This document shows positions 1 through 6,474 of a DNA stretch of 7,875 bases, piece by piece. Source of the stretch: NIOZ-UU13 sp048635425. GTDB lineage: Bacteria; Planctomycetota; Phycisphaerae; Sedimentisphaerales; Anaerobacaceae. Numbering within the stretch: the stretch's first letter is position 1; each line of letters begins with the position of its first letter. The notes under the pieces are model-generated. The model was not told the DNA's origin and searched no databases. It worked only from the letters and a program-made list of their open reading frames with translations. Both the position numbers and the translations under genes were made by a program. Location: contig JAIVYN010000181.1 of NCBI GenBank assembly GCA_048635425.1, positions 1 to 7,875 on the forward strand, given 5' to 3'.

Positions 1-357
1 ACCGAGAAGAAACTTATTATCGTGCAGGAACCGGCACCAGTTATCATCAAGCAAGACCCCGTTGGTTTGCAGGGTATTGCTTACCTCCTGGCCGTTGCTG
101 CCGTACTTTTTTTGTAATTCCACCGCCCTTCTAAAAAAATCCACCCCCATCAACGTTGGCTCACCCCCCTGCCAGGCAAAGCCGACCACCCCAAAGCCCA
201 ATTGCATATAATCTTTGACGAGTTTTTCGAGCACCTCGTCGCTCATTCGCTGTTTGCCCCGGCCAAACTCCGGCGCTCTGTCCTTATAAAAACAGTACCT
301 GCAATCAATATTGCAATCTGACCCGGACGGCTTGATTAAAAGAGTAAATGGCTGCAT
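1..357 (-). CDS. Anaerobic sulfatase-maturating radical SAM enzyme (anSME), 5' part only
   Basis: This gene starts at ATG 357 and runs off the window edge, leaving 119 residues. In known anSMEs the radical SAM enzyme oxidises an active-site Cys or Ser of sulfatases to formylglycine in the cytoplasm without oxygen. The sequence shows a CX3CX2C cluster (C15, C19, C22) inside the phrase LIKPSGSDCNIDCRYCFY, then WQGGEPTLMG (62-71, including the SAM-binding GGEP) and LQTNGVLLDDNW (96-107). All three closely resemble clostridial anSME as I recall it, so the family call is strong. The C-terminal SPASM domain with its auxiliary clusters would lie beyond the window and cannot be checked. The start is 5 bases after the stop of the GH95-like gene, with only a weak AGAG upstream, so translational coupling is likely. 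Whether the substrate is a Cys-type or Ser-type sulfatase cannot be told. A related SPASM maturase for another target is the main alternative. Confidence 0.9.
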   Translation of the reverse strand, partial: MQPFTLLIKPSGSDCNIDCRYCFYKDRAPEFGRGKQRMSDEVLEKLVKDYMQLGFGVVGFAWQGGEPTLMGVDFFRRAVELQKKYGSNGQEVSNTLQTNGVLLDDNWCRFLHDNKFLLG

Positions 358-362
358 TGTCT

Positions 363-2678
363 CTAATCTATCCGTTCAAGCACAACCCGCTGACCAGGTG
401 ACATCTGAATGAGAAGCTCACTGTCAGCTTCCCGCACCTGCTCCTTTGCGATACCCCCGACTTTGAACTGCGAGTTCATAAAAGGATTCTCAAGACGGCA
501 TATCCCTTTTGTCTCCGCAATTATCTCAACACGTCTTGTCAGCCCTTCGCGCCGCTCGGCCGATACAAGAAAAGCTCCCTCGGCCCTGAGTGTCTTAAAA
601 GAAACATCCTTCCAGGAAGCCGGGATGGCTGGGAATACTATGATAGTTCCACTATAGCTTTGTAAAAGCATCTCCTGCAAACCGGCTGCGGCGGCAAAAT
701 TCCCTTCTAATGTAAACGGACGGTAACGAAAATTCGAATATCCCTTGCCGGACTGGTCGCCGTTACAGTGAAAACTGCTCCGCAGACAAAATGCCGTGGA
801 AAATATCTCCAGCGTCTCTTCCGCTTTTTCGCCGTCACGCGCCCGAGCGGCTATGTTCGCCAGCCAGCTAAAGCTGTATCCGCACCACAAGCTCGTTCCT
901 TTTTGCTCAAGATCGGCCAGAGAAGCCCTGATGATAGCCCGGTCCTCCGGCCCGTTTTCCCAGCGAACTAATCCCAACGGATGAATGGCCATCAGATGTG
1001 AAAAGTGACGGTGTGACTCCTTCAATGGATAATCCTTCGCAACAAGCATCCTTTCACTCTGACTGTCAATTTCCAAATCCGGCATCTCACCAAGCACCTT
1101 ACGCCAATGCCCGGCTTCTTTGCTCTTACCCAACTCATCAGCAAGCTCGGCCGTTTTCTCAAACGCCCACCGTATCAACGCAGTATCGTAATTCGTAATC
1201 GTCCCAAACCACGCATCCAGGCGGTTATCGTTAATCTCAGGCGAAGAGCTAAGAGGAAGGGTTCGCTTGCCGTCCGGGGCCTTTTCCGTTACCGCCTCAA
1301 GAAAGACAGCCGTCTCTCTCAGCCACGGATAAGCGCGTTCCCGCAGAAATTGTCTGTCCATACCGTATCGCCAGTGCAGGTAAAAATGGTGCCCCAGCCA
1401 TGCCGCCGTCGTAGCCGAATGTGTGTACTGGTGCCAGCCGCCGATTTGTTTCTGCTCCAAGTCGGCCGTCATAGGGACATTCAGGCCGGGCAAATCAAAG
1501 AACCGCTTTGTCCAGGCCCTCGCGTTTCCTCTTGTACTCCACAGCCAGTTGACAAACCCGAGCGCCCCTTCAAGCTGATTGCCGCTGTAAGCAGGCCAGT
1601 AGCTCAGCTCAGTGTTAAGGTCGTGGTGATAGTCTCCCTTCCAGGGTGGAATCTTACCGTTGTCGGCTGTCCACGGCCCCTGCAAAGTAATCGGCGGCTT
1701 GTCGGGGCGGGCTGCCGCTCCGAATTTGTACATCTCAAGATACCACTGCCTTTCAATGATGGGATTCGGCACGCGTACCGAAGACCTGCTCCAGAACGAG
1801 TCCCACCACTTTCGGTGGGCAATCACTGATTTAGCAAATCCGGCTCGAAGAGCCTGTTCACAATTCTCACGGGCCTTCCTAAGAGGCTCCTTTGATTCGT
1901 TCGACGTCGTAATCGACCAGGCCCCCAGCCATCCGCCCTCTTTTTCCTTCCAGGCTACAACCACAGCAAACTTAAATCCGCCCCAGCCTTCCTGCAGATA
2001 GCCTTTCCAGCTATCACCGCTAAATTCGAGCGGTGCTTTATACCTCAGGCTTGCCAGGTCACCGGCGCTGATTTTGCCCGGTCCGGCCTCATCCGTAATC
2101 TCACCCGCAAAAGGCGGGGCCATCAGCTTGAGCTTAAGTGGTTCGGCCGAACGGATATGAATCATACCGACCGGCTCTCTTGCATGGATAAAAACACGTG
2201 CCCTAACTTTGCCCCTGAACTGGACAGTTGCCATCGCTTCGGCAAGATCCAGCGATGCCTTCTTAAAGACCGGATTATCACCAATTGTCAGCTCGATACG
2301 ACCGGCCGGTATCTTCGTCGGACCCGCATTCCCATAAGGATTATCATAAAGTCGGTGGAGGTCCGACAATCGACCCTCTTTCACCCACTGCCGCATTGTT
2401 TTGTACGAGTATTCTTTGGTATGAAATTCCGGCACCGGCCGAAGGTCCCACAAATCTGTCCTGTCGAGAGATATCTTCAAAGGCCCACCATCGCCCCATA
2501 CCAGAGCACCGAGCAATCCATTACCCAGCGGTATTGCTTCGTCCCACGTTTGAGAAGGACTCTCGAATTGCAGACCATGCCCCGGCAGCGGCCCCCCAAA
2601 CAGCTCGAACGCAAAACATATAATGATAGTTACTGTTGAAAGAACACGATTCCCACTTGGAAAACCATACAGCTTCAC
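363..2678 (-). CDS. Secreted glycoside hydrolase, GH95-like (alpha-L-fucosidase/alpha-L-galactosidase family), divergent active site
   Basis: The protein has 771 residues from GTG 2678. Residues 1-35 look like a Sec signal peptide (K2, R11, hydrophobic core about 12-27), so it probably acts in the periplasm or outside the cell. The mature start LQFESPSQTW leads into the GH95 N-terminal signature AIPLGNGLLGALVWG (48-62). An (alpha/alpha)6 barrel follows, with DYHHDLNTELSYWP (349-362), SSSPE (477-481), HRHFSHL (556-562) and FTLEGNFAAAAG (655-666), then a C-terminal beta domain from about 680. GH95 enzymes invert terminal alpha-L-fucose or alpha-L-galactose. The general acid Glu is present (E481). 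The water-activating Asn-x-Asn reads D353-x-N355, and the catalytic Asp of QIDGNFG reads E658. Substrate is therefore uncertain, and a neighbouring unclassified family is possible. GTG 2678 has GAGG 8 bases upstream; ATG 2684 has it only 2 bases away, and TTG 2699 is the longest option. It sits between cca and the sulfatase maturase. Confidence 0.85.
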   Translation of the reverse strand: MKLYGFPSGNRVLSTVTIIICFAFELFGGPLPGHGLQFESPSQTWDEAIPLGNGLLGALVWGDGGPLKISLDRTDLWDLRPVPEFHTKEYSYKTMRQWVKEGRLSDLHRLYDNPYGNAGPTKIPAGRIELTIGDNPVFKKASLDLAEAMATVQFRGKVRARVFIHAREPVGMIHIRSAEPLKLKLMAPPFAGEITDEAGPGKISAGDLASLRYKAPLEFSGDSWKGYLQEGWGGFKFAVVVAWKEKEGGWLGAWSITTSNESKEPLRKARENCEQALRAGFAKSVIAHRKWWDSFWSRSSVRVPNPIIERQWYLEMYKFGAAARPDKPPITLQGPWTADNGKIPPWKGDYHHDLNTELSYWPAYSGNQLEGALGFVNWLWSTRGNARAWTKRFFDLPGLNVPMTADLEQKQIGGWHQYTHSATTAAWLGHHFYLHWRYGMDRQFLRERAYPWLRETAVFLEAVTEKAPDGKRTLPLSSSPEINDNRLDAWFGTITNYDTALIRWAFEKTAELADELGKSKEAGHWRKVLGEMPDLEIDSQSERMLVAKDYPLKESHRHFSHLMAIHPLGLVRWENGPEDRAIIRASLADLEQKGTSLWCGYSFSWLANIAARARDGEKAEETLEIFSTAFCLRSSFHCNGDQSGKGYSNFRYRPFTLEGNFAAAAGLQEMLLQSYSGTIIVFPAIPASWKDVSFKTLRAEGAFLVSAERREGLTRRVEIIAETKGICRLENPFMNSQFKVGGIAKEQVREADSELLIQMSPGQRVVLERID

Positions 2679-2686
2679 ATGCATAT

Positions 2687-2690
2687 CCTC
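2687..2690 (-). promoter_or_regulatory. Ribosome binding site that decides the GH95-like gene start
   Basis: The minus strand reads TTAGAGGATATGCATGTG here. The GAGG core lies 8 bases before GTG 2678 but only 2 bases before ATG 2684. Spacing favours the GTG, and codon type favours the ATG. The difference is two residues ahead of the signal peptide and does not change the function call. Confidence 0.5.
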
Positions 2691-2702
2691 TAATATCAAT
2701 TA

Positions 2703-3932
2703 TTATTCTTCCGCTGTTTTATGCTTTTGTAACCACTTTTGTGCCCACTCCCTGGCCTCTTGTGGACTCTGCAATTTTCCTTCCAATTGGGCGATGTACA
2801 ACTCTTCTTTCAATTGCCCCAGGCCGGGTCCCGGCACAGCACCTAATCGAATTAAGTCGTGGCCGTTTAGCAGCGGCTTGGGCCGTAACTCAATATCACC
2901 TAATGCCTTTATCCTTTTGCGCAAGTTTACTAACGGAGCAGTACTTTCTCTGCCGCCGCCTTCGGCCTTTTGAATCGCCCTTTGCAGCTCGTACAGGTCC
3001 CCAAAATACGGCTCGGCAAGAATCTTCTTCAAACCGGCTAAGGACATTCGCTCATCGAGCAGTTTGCCTCTGTTGGCCAATAAGAATTTTATATGTTTGG
3101 TCCGGCTTCTGCTTAGTTTCAAAACTCGACACTTCTCAATTGCGAATTCCGTCTGGCAGCCGGCAAAAAAACAGGCCAGTGCCAATGCAAAATCAACCTT
3201 CTTTCGCAGTCGTCCCAACACCTTAATCGCCGTTTTCATTTGTTCTGACGAAAACCGAGGAAAGATTATCTCAGCTAATCCGCTCTCAAACAGCATCGAC
3301 GCCCCCGCAGAGCGGCTGGGATTAGCGAGTATTCCCTCCAATTCGATTGATATGCGTTCGCCGCTTATTTGAATTATCTTTGTTGCGTTACTGCAAATCG
3401 CCGACCATGTCAACGGCTCAATCGCAAAACCAAGCTGGGTCGAAAACCGCACCGCCCGCAGCATTCGCAGATAATCTTCGCTAAATCGCTCGGCGGGCCT
3501 GCCGATAGTTCGCACTATCTTTGCTCTAAGGTCGGCCTGGCCATCGACATAATCGATTACCTCTTTTTGCAGAGGGTCGTAAAACATCCCGTTTATGGTA
3601 AAATCTCTTCGGCTTGCATCTTCAGCAGCATTGGAAAATTTAACTGCGCCGGGGTGTCTGCCGTCGGTATAGTCGGCTTCGGTTCTGAAAGTTGCAACTT
3701 CCACCTGCCGGTCTTCGACCAAAACAATGATTACTCCGAATTTTGCTCCGACCTTCAATGTGCGTCTGAACAATCCTATTACCTCTTTGGGTTGTGCATC
3801 CGTAGCAACATCATAGTCTTTGGCGCGTTGGCCCAACAACATATCGCGTACACAGCCCCCGGCCAACAACGCCTGAAAGCCGTTTCGCTTCAATCGCTTA
3901 ATTATTTTTATAGCTGCCTGTTTGTTTGTCAT
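2703..3932 (-). CDS. cca: Class II CCA tRNA nucleotidyltransferase / poly(A) polymerase family protein
   Basis: This 409-residue cytoplasmic enzyme most likely adds or repairs the 3' CCA end of tRNAs. The nucleotidyltransferase head is clear: GGCVRD (25-30), the metal-binding DYD (D39, D41) followed by AT, a third carboxylate in EVATFR (E78), and RRDFTINGMFYDP (108-120). The EDYLR motif (152-156), which selects bases in class II enzymes, leads into RMLRAVRF, and a helical RNA-binding region fills the rest. The length fits the family. ATG 3932 is chosen because it overlaps the rsmD stop as ATGA and leads directly into a normal N-terminus; a longer in-frame reading would intrude 14 codons into rsmD. 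Sequence alone does not separate CCA-adding, A-adding and poly(A) polymerase activities. No second family member is visible here, so CCA addition is the default. The GH95-like gene follows 24 bases later. Confidence 0.9.
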   Translation of the reverse strand: MTNKQAAIKIIKRLKRNGFQALLAGGCVRDMLLGQRAKDYDVATDAQPKEVIGLFRRTLKVGAKFGVIIVLVEDRQVEVATFRTEADYTDGRHPGAVKFSNAAEDASRRDFTINGMFYDPLQKEVIDYVDGQADLRAKIVRTIGRPAERFSEDYLRMLRAVRFSTQLGFAIEPLTWSAICSNATKIIQISGERISIELEGILANPSRSAGASMLFESGLAEIIFPRFSSEQMKTAIKVLGRLRKKVDFALALACFFAGCQTEFAIEKCRVLKLSRSRTKHIKFLLANRGKLLDERMSLAGLKKILAEPYFGDLYELQRAIQKAEGGGRESTAPLVNLRKRIKALGDIELRPKPLLNGHDLIRLGAVPGPGLGQLKEELYIAQLEGKLQSPQEAREWAQKWLQKHKTAEE

Positions 3933-4507
3933 TTGTTCATCTTTTGTAATATGGTCACCGCCATAGTCCCCCACCGGCGCCGCTCTTTAACTCGAAATTC
4001 TCCATATCGCCCTAACAAAGATACCTCTTGGCCTGTCCTGACAACGGCAATTCCATCACCGGCCACTTGCTCACCCAACAAATCCATCAAACCGCTCAAA
4101 GCCGAACCGTCCTGAACATCCATTGTAGCAGCATAGGGCGGGTCAACAAAGACAAGGCCATACTTCTGCCGCTCTGAGTTAAGAGGAGCACCGATTTTGA
4201 AGGCGTTGGCCCTTATAACTTTCGAGGCTTTAACAAAGCCGGCTTTTTCTATGTTCTTATTTAGAACCGAAATAATCTTCGGGTCCTGTTCAACGAAAGT
4301 AACAAACTCCGCTCCCCTGCTCAATGCTTCAAGACCCAGAGAACCGACGCCGCAGAACAAATCGGCTGCAATTGCACCGCTCGGCAGACCATATTTATAA
4401 AGAATGCTGAAAAGTGACTCCTTAACTCTGTCCGTAATCGGCCGGGACACCTGCGTCCTTGGACCAATCAATTTCATTCCTCGTTTTGAGCCTGCTATGA
4501 TTCGCAT
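3929..4507 (-). CDS. rsmD: 16S rRNA (guanine(966)-N2)-methyltransferase RsmD
   Basis: The product is a 192-residue SAM-dependent methyltransferase, the usual RsmD length. RsmD methylates N2 of G966 of 16S rRNA on the assembling small subunit. The N-terminus MRIIAGSKRGMKL and the phrase RPITDRVKESLFSIL (22-36) are typical. The SAM-binding motif I is DLFCGVGSLGLEALSRGA (49-66), E73 follows at the ribose-binding position, and the catalytic motif is DPPY (122-125). ATG 4507 is chosen because it gives the canonical MRIIAG start; GTG 4519 would add four residues (MSPE) and has no better ribosome binding site. The TGA stop overlaps the cca start (ATGA), so the two are probably translationally coupled. 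It is the first gene after the promoter at 4584-4611. Confidence 0.93.
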   Translation of the reverse strand: MRIIAGSKRGMKLIGPRTQVSRPITDRVKESLFSILYKYGLPSGAIAADLFCGVGSLGLEALSRGAEFVTFVEQDPKIISVLNKNIEKAGFVKASKVIRANAFKIGAPLNSERQKYGLVFVDPPYAATMDVQDGSALSGLMDLLGEQVAGDGIAVVRTGQEVSLLGRYGEFRVKERRRWGTMAVTILQKMNK

Positions 4508-4583
4508 TTCGGGACTCACACTGCCAGATACAAAACGTTCCTAAGCATAATTAGTTATCTTCGATAATTTTTCCGTTACATTG

Positions 4584-4611
4584 ATCATAAACAATATATG
4601 CGCTTTCTCAA
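4584..4611 (-). promoter_or_regulatory. Sigma70-type promoter for the rsmD-cca-GH95-anSME unit
   Basis: On the minus strand TTGAGA (4606-4611) is separated by 16 bases from TATGAT (4584-4589). Each hexamer has one mismatch to the consensus. Transcription would start near 4577, giving a leader of about 70 bases before rsmD. The site lies just after the hairpin that probably ends the upstream unit. This is a pattern match only, with no experimental support. Confidence 0.5.
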
Positions 4612-4624
4612 AAGAGAGCCACGC

Positions 4625-4654
4625 CCGTAAGGGAGGGGTAACTGCCCTCTACGG
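4625..4654 (-). terminator. Stem-loop after the nuclease-like gene, possible terminator
   Basis: Reading the minus strand, CCGTA (4650-4654) pairs with TACGG (4625-4629) and GAGGG (4645-4649) with CCCTC (4633-4637). The loop is 7 bases and there is a 3-base bulge. The hairpin begins about 50 bases after the nuclease-like stop. The following T-run is poor (TCTCTTTT, about 9 bases later), so it is not a textbook intrinsic terminator. A second small hairpin (minus strand GCT CTC TTTT GAG AA AGC, 4602-4619) follows and overlaps the -35 of the next promoter. A structured leader or a repeated extragenic palindrome is an alternative. Confidence 0.4.
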
Positions 4655-4702
4655 AACAAGGAATTTTATCAGCAAGACCTTTTTGCGTCCATCCCATAAT
4701 CA

Positions 4703-5218
4703 TCAAAGCAAAAGCTCACTGATTTGAACGGCACACTGTCGAAACTTATCGGCTGGTAACGTCACAGTCTGCCATTTCGGACTGCGGCGTTTCATATAAG
4801 AACGATAGTCGTTTAATTCTACGGTAAAAAATATATACCTGTCCGTGTCAAAATCAAAGACATCCCTGCCGTCAAAATCAACGTCGATGTTCTCTATCTT
4901 ATAGACAAAGACTAAGACAGCCTGATAACCCGCACCAAAAACCTGCTGCCATTTTACCAGGCCATCAACGTCCTCGGCTGTAACCCAGCATTCAAAGCCC
5001 GCTAATTTTGCTAAGCTGGCACCCTTGAACTTCCTGCCCTTTACCTCAGCAATTATTATTTGTCCATTGGCCGGATATACTAAAAAATCGAAGCTCTTGA
5101 CCTTACAATGTGCAAAGGCCGCACGCTTGTGTTCATCTATCGCAATGTATTGAATCCGATTGTCAATCAACCAATTCTGAAAGGCCCGCTCATAGTGATT
5201 TCCAAAAGAGTCCTTCAT
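4703..5218 (-). CDS. Uncharacterised PD-(D/E)XK nuclease-like protein
   Basis: This is a 171-residue soluble protein with no signal peptide or membrane segment. I do not recognise a named gene. Its N-terminal half fits the PD-(D/E)XK nuclease core: an early Glu in HYERAF (E10), a conserved-looking basic stretch DEHKR (28-32), then KSFDFLVY with D44 at the end of one beta strand, a turn, and IIIAEVKGRKF with E58 and K60 in the next strand. D44, E58 and K60 match the metal-binding and catalytic spacing of the fold. The C-terminal half (W78, WQQVFG around 90-95, acidic stretch 109-128) has no motif I can assign. Proteins of this type seem to occur as hypotheticals in planctomycetes, from memory. 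ATG 5218 is fixed by an in-frame TGA three codons upstream and by AAGGA 10 bases away. No methylase, helicase or toxin partner is adjacent, so restriction, repair and RNA roles all remain open. Confidence 0.75.
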   Translation of the reverse strand: MKDSFGNHYERAFQNWLIDNRIQYIAIDEHKRAAFAHCKVKSFDFLVYPANGQIIIAEVKGRKFKGASLAKLAGFECWVTAEDVDGLVKWQQVFGAGYQAVLVFVYKIENIDVDFDGRDVFDFDTDRYIFFTVELNDYRSYMKRRSPKWQTVTLPADKFRQCAVQISELLL

Positions 5219-5228
5219 CTTAGCTCAG

Positions 5229-5233
5229 TCCTT
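5229..5233 (-). promoter_or_regulatory. Ribosome binding site of the nuclease-like gene
   Basis: AAGGA on the minus strand ends 10 bases before ATG 5218. It lies inside a 16-codon open frame (5220-5270) whose TAA stop is one base before the same ATG, so any translation of that short frame would pass over the site. Confidence 0.5.
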
Positions 5234-5292
5234 CTCGCCGCCCGCAGGTCGGGACATCATAGTCGCTCATCAAGGCATTTCGGCTTCAAATG

Positions 5293-6414
5293 CTATTTGT
5301 CGGCCCTGAACAAAAGCGGAACCAATTCATTCAAGTATCGCCTCCACAGGCGCCATTCGTGGCCGCCGTCTGTAATGTGGGCGATATGCTTGATATTGCC
5401 GCTCTTCAATCGCTCGATGAGCTTCTGGTTTGCCTCGAAAAGGAAGTCCTTCCTGCCGCAGCCGACCCAAAGCAGATTAAGCTTCTCGTTGCTCTCCTTC
5501 ACTTTGGCTAACAAGTTATCAAGATTTTGGCCTTTTGGCACCGCCGAGCTAAAAGCACCTACCCACCCGAAAAGCTCAGGATTGCCTAATCCGACAGTTA
5601 GTGACTGCCCACCGCCCATCGATAGTCCAACGATAGCCCGGTCTTTTTGGTCCTTACTCACTCGATAGCGATTCTGGACATAGGGAATTACATCCTCAAT
5701 CAGGTCCTTCTGAAACGCTCCATAGTTCCCAATGCTTCGCATATCAGGAGGCGCCGAAGGCGTATGCCCGTACGGCATAACAATAACCAGCGGCCTGGCC
5801 TTGTTCTTCGCAAGCAGATTATCCACTATAAAGTTGGCCCTGCCAACCACTGTCCACGCATCCTCGGTGTCGCCCATTCCATGCAGCAGATAAAGAACGG
5901 GGTATCGGACATTTTGGCTCGTCTCGTAGCCGGGCGGCGTATAAACATAAAGCCCGCGAGTCACACCGAGTGACTTCGACTGGTACTTGTGGATGTGAAC
6001 TGTGCCGTGAGCAACCTGCTGCTCCTGAAAGAACATCGGCTCCTTACCGGATATCTCGAGGAGGTTCTTTGAGTTCCTGAGCCAAACCTTCAGCCATGAA
6101 TTGGCAGGATCGACTATTTGCAAACCATCCACTACGAAACTGTATTCATAAATCTCCGGCTCAGCCGGCCCTAAAGTAACGCTCCACACCCCCGTTTTGC
6201 TTCTGGTCATAAGCCGGAGTCCCTGTGCAAACTGAATGTTCACACCCACACGTTTGGCATTCGGCGCATTTAACCGAAATGTCACCCGGCCGTCCGAATG
6301 AACCTCCGGGGATACAAGAATTCGCCGTCGCGAAGCCGCCGCCTCAAGATGCGAAGACAAACAAGCCAAAACCGATAGTAATAAAACCACACGCCCCGAT
6401 TTAAAAGCTCCCAT
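5293..6414 (-). CDS. Secreted esterase of the alpha/beta-hydrolase fold (CE1 / esterase D-like) with N-terminal E-set domain
   Basis: The protein has 373 residues. Residues 1-27 form a signal peptide (K5, R8, core VVLLLSVLACLSS). Cleavage could follow HLEAAA (signal peptidase I) or precede C18 (VLAC, a marginal lipobox). Residues about 32-122 resemble an immunoglobulin-like E-set/CBM48-type domain (GRVTFRLNAPNAKRVGV, YEYSFVVDG). From about 135 the Esterase family (PF00756) begins: YTPPGY (158-163), YPVLYLLHGMGD (171-182, oxyanion region), nucleophile S265 in GLSMGG, acid D323 in GCGRKDF and H352 in GGHEW. This layout is known from acetyl-xylan and feruloyl esterases and related carbohydrate esterases, so it probably removes acyl groups from a plant or algal polysaccharide; the substrate is not readable from sequence. 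ATG 6414 is chosen for its strong GGAGGT. hisS ends 60 bases upstream and the nuclease-like gene starts 74 bases downstream. Confidence 0.88.
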   Translation of the reverse strand: MGAFKSGRVVLLLSVLACLSSHLEAAASRRRILVSPEVHSDGRVTFRLNAPNAKRVGVNIQFAQGLRLMTRSKTGVWSVTLGPAEPEIYEYSFVVDGLQIVDPANSWLKVWLRNSKNLLEISGKEPMFFQEQQVAHGTVHIHKYQSKSLGVTRGLYVYTPPGYETSQNVRYPVLYLLHGMGDTEDAWTVVGRANFIVDNLLAKNKARPLVIVMPYGHTPSAPPDMRSIGNYGAFQKDLIEDVIPYVQNRYRVSKDQKDRAIVGLSMGGGQSLTVGLGNPELFGWVGAFSSAVPKGQNLDNLLAKVKESNEKLNLLWVGCGRKDFLFEANQKLIERLKSGNIKHIAHITDGGHEWRLWRRYLNELVPLLFRADK

Positions 6415-6420
6415 CTTCTG

Positions 6421-6426
6421 ACCTCC
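6421..6426 (-). promoter_or_regulatory. Strong ribosome binding site that fixes the esterase start
   Basis: GGAGGT lies 6 bases before ATG 6414 on the minus strand. This is the best Shine-Dalgarno sequence in the window. It rules out the longer in-frame reading that would begin near 6453 and place 13 extra residues ahead of the signal peptide. Confidence 0.8.
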
Positions 6427-6474
6427 AAAAACTCTTTTATACATTTCACACATCCCTGCAAACTACAGCCCTAA

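Larger units (their letters stand above)
4508..4702. other. Intergenic region between the two transcription units
   Basis: These 195 bases are the longest non-coding stretch in the window. They hold two hairpins (4625-4654 and 4602-4619), the promoter at 4584-4611 and an AT-rich leader before rsmD. I found no convincing small gene, tRNA or recognised riboswitch in it. The leader contains a TGATCA palindrome (4582-4587) overlapping the -10 region; I do not assign it to a regulator. Confidence 0.6.

Noticed and set aside
1107..1829. A 240-codon open frame on the plus strand
   Set aside because: It lies wholly inside the GH95-like gene on the opposite strand. Its translation shows no recognisable fold or motif, and the minus-strand protein has intact family motifs throughout.
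2157..2639. A 160-codon open frame on the plus strand
   Set aside because: It is antisense to the N-terminal GH95 domain and signal peptide region, with no domain signature.
3932..3974. Longer cca start adding 14 residues (MGDYGGDHITKDEQ)
   Set aside because: It would overlap rsmD by about 45 bases, and the extra residues do not look like the family's N-terminus. ATG 3932 gives the usual start.
3369..4115. A 248-codon open frame on the plus strand
   Set aside because: It is antisense to cca and rsmD, both of which have clear catalytic motifs across this stretch. Its translation looks random and crosses the boundary between two real genes.
4703..5218. Reading the nuclease-like gene as part of a restriction or defence island
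   Set aside because: No methyltransferase, helicase, ATPase, integrase or toxin-antitoxin partner lies on either side; the neighbours are housekeeping and glycan-degrading genes.
5108..5668. A 186-codon open frame on the plus strand
   Set aside because: It is antisense to the esterase catalytic region and the nuclease-like N-terminus. The minus-strand proteins carry the GLSMGG, GGHEW and HYE motifs there.
6436..6462. Possible promoter before the esterase: TTTGCA, 15 bases, TATAAA on the minus strand
   Set aside because: The spacer is short and the -35 weak. A start point near 6429 would leave the ribosome binding site (6421-6426) almost at the 5' end of the transcript. Read-through from hisS is simpler.
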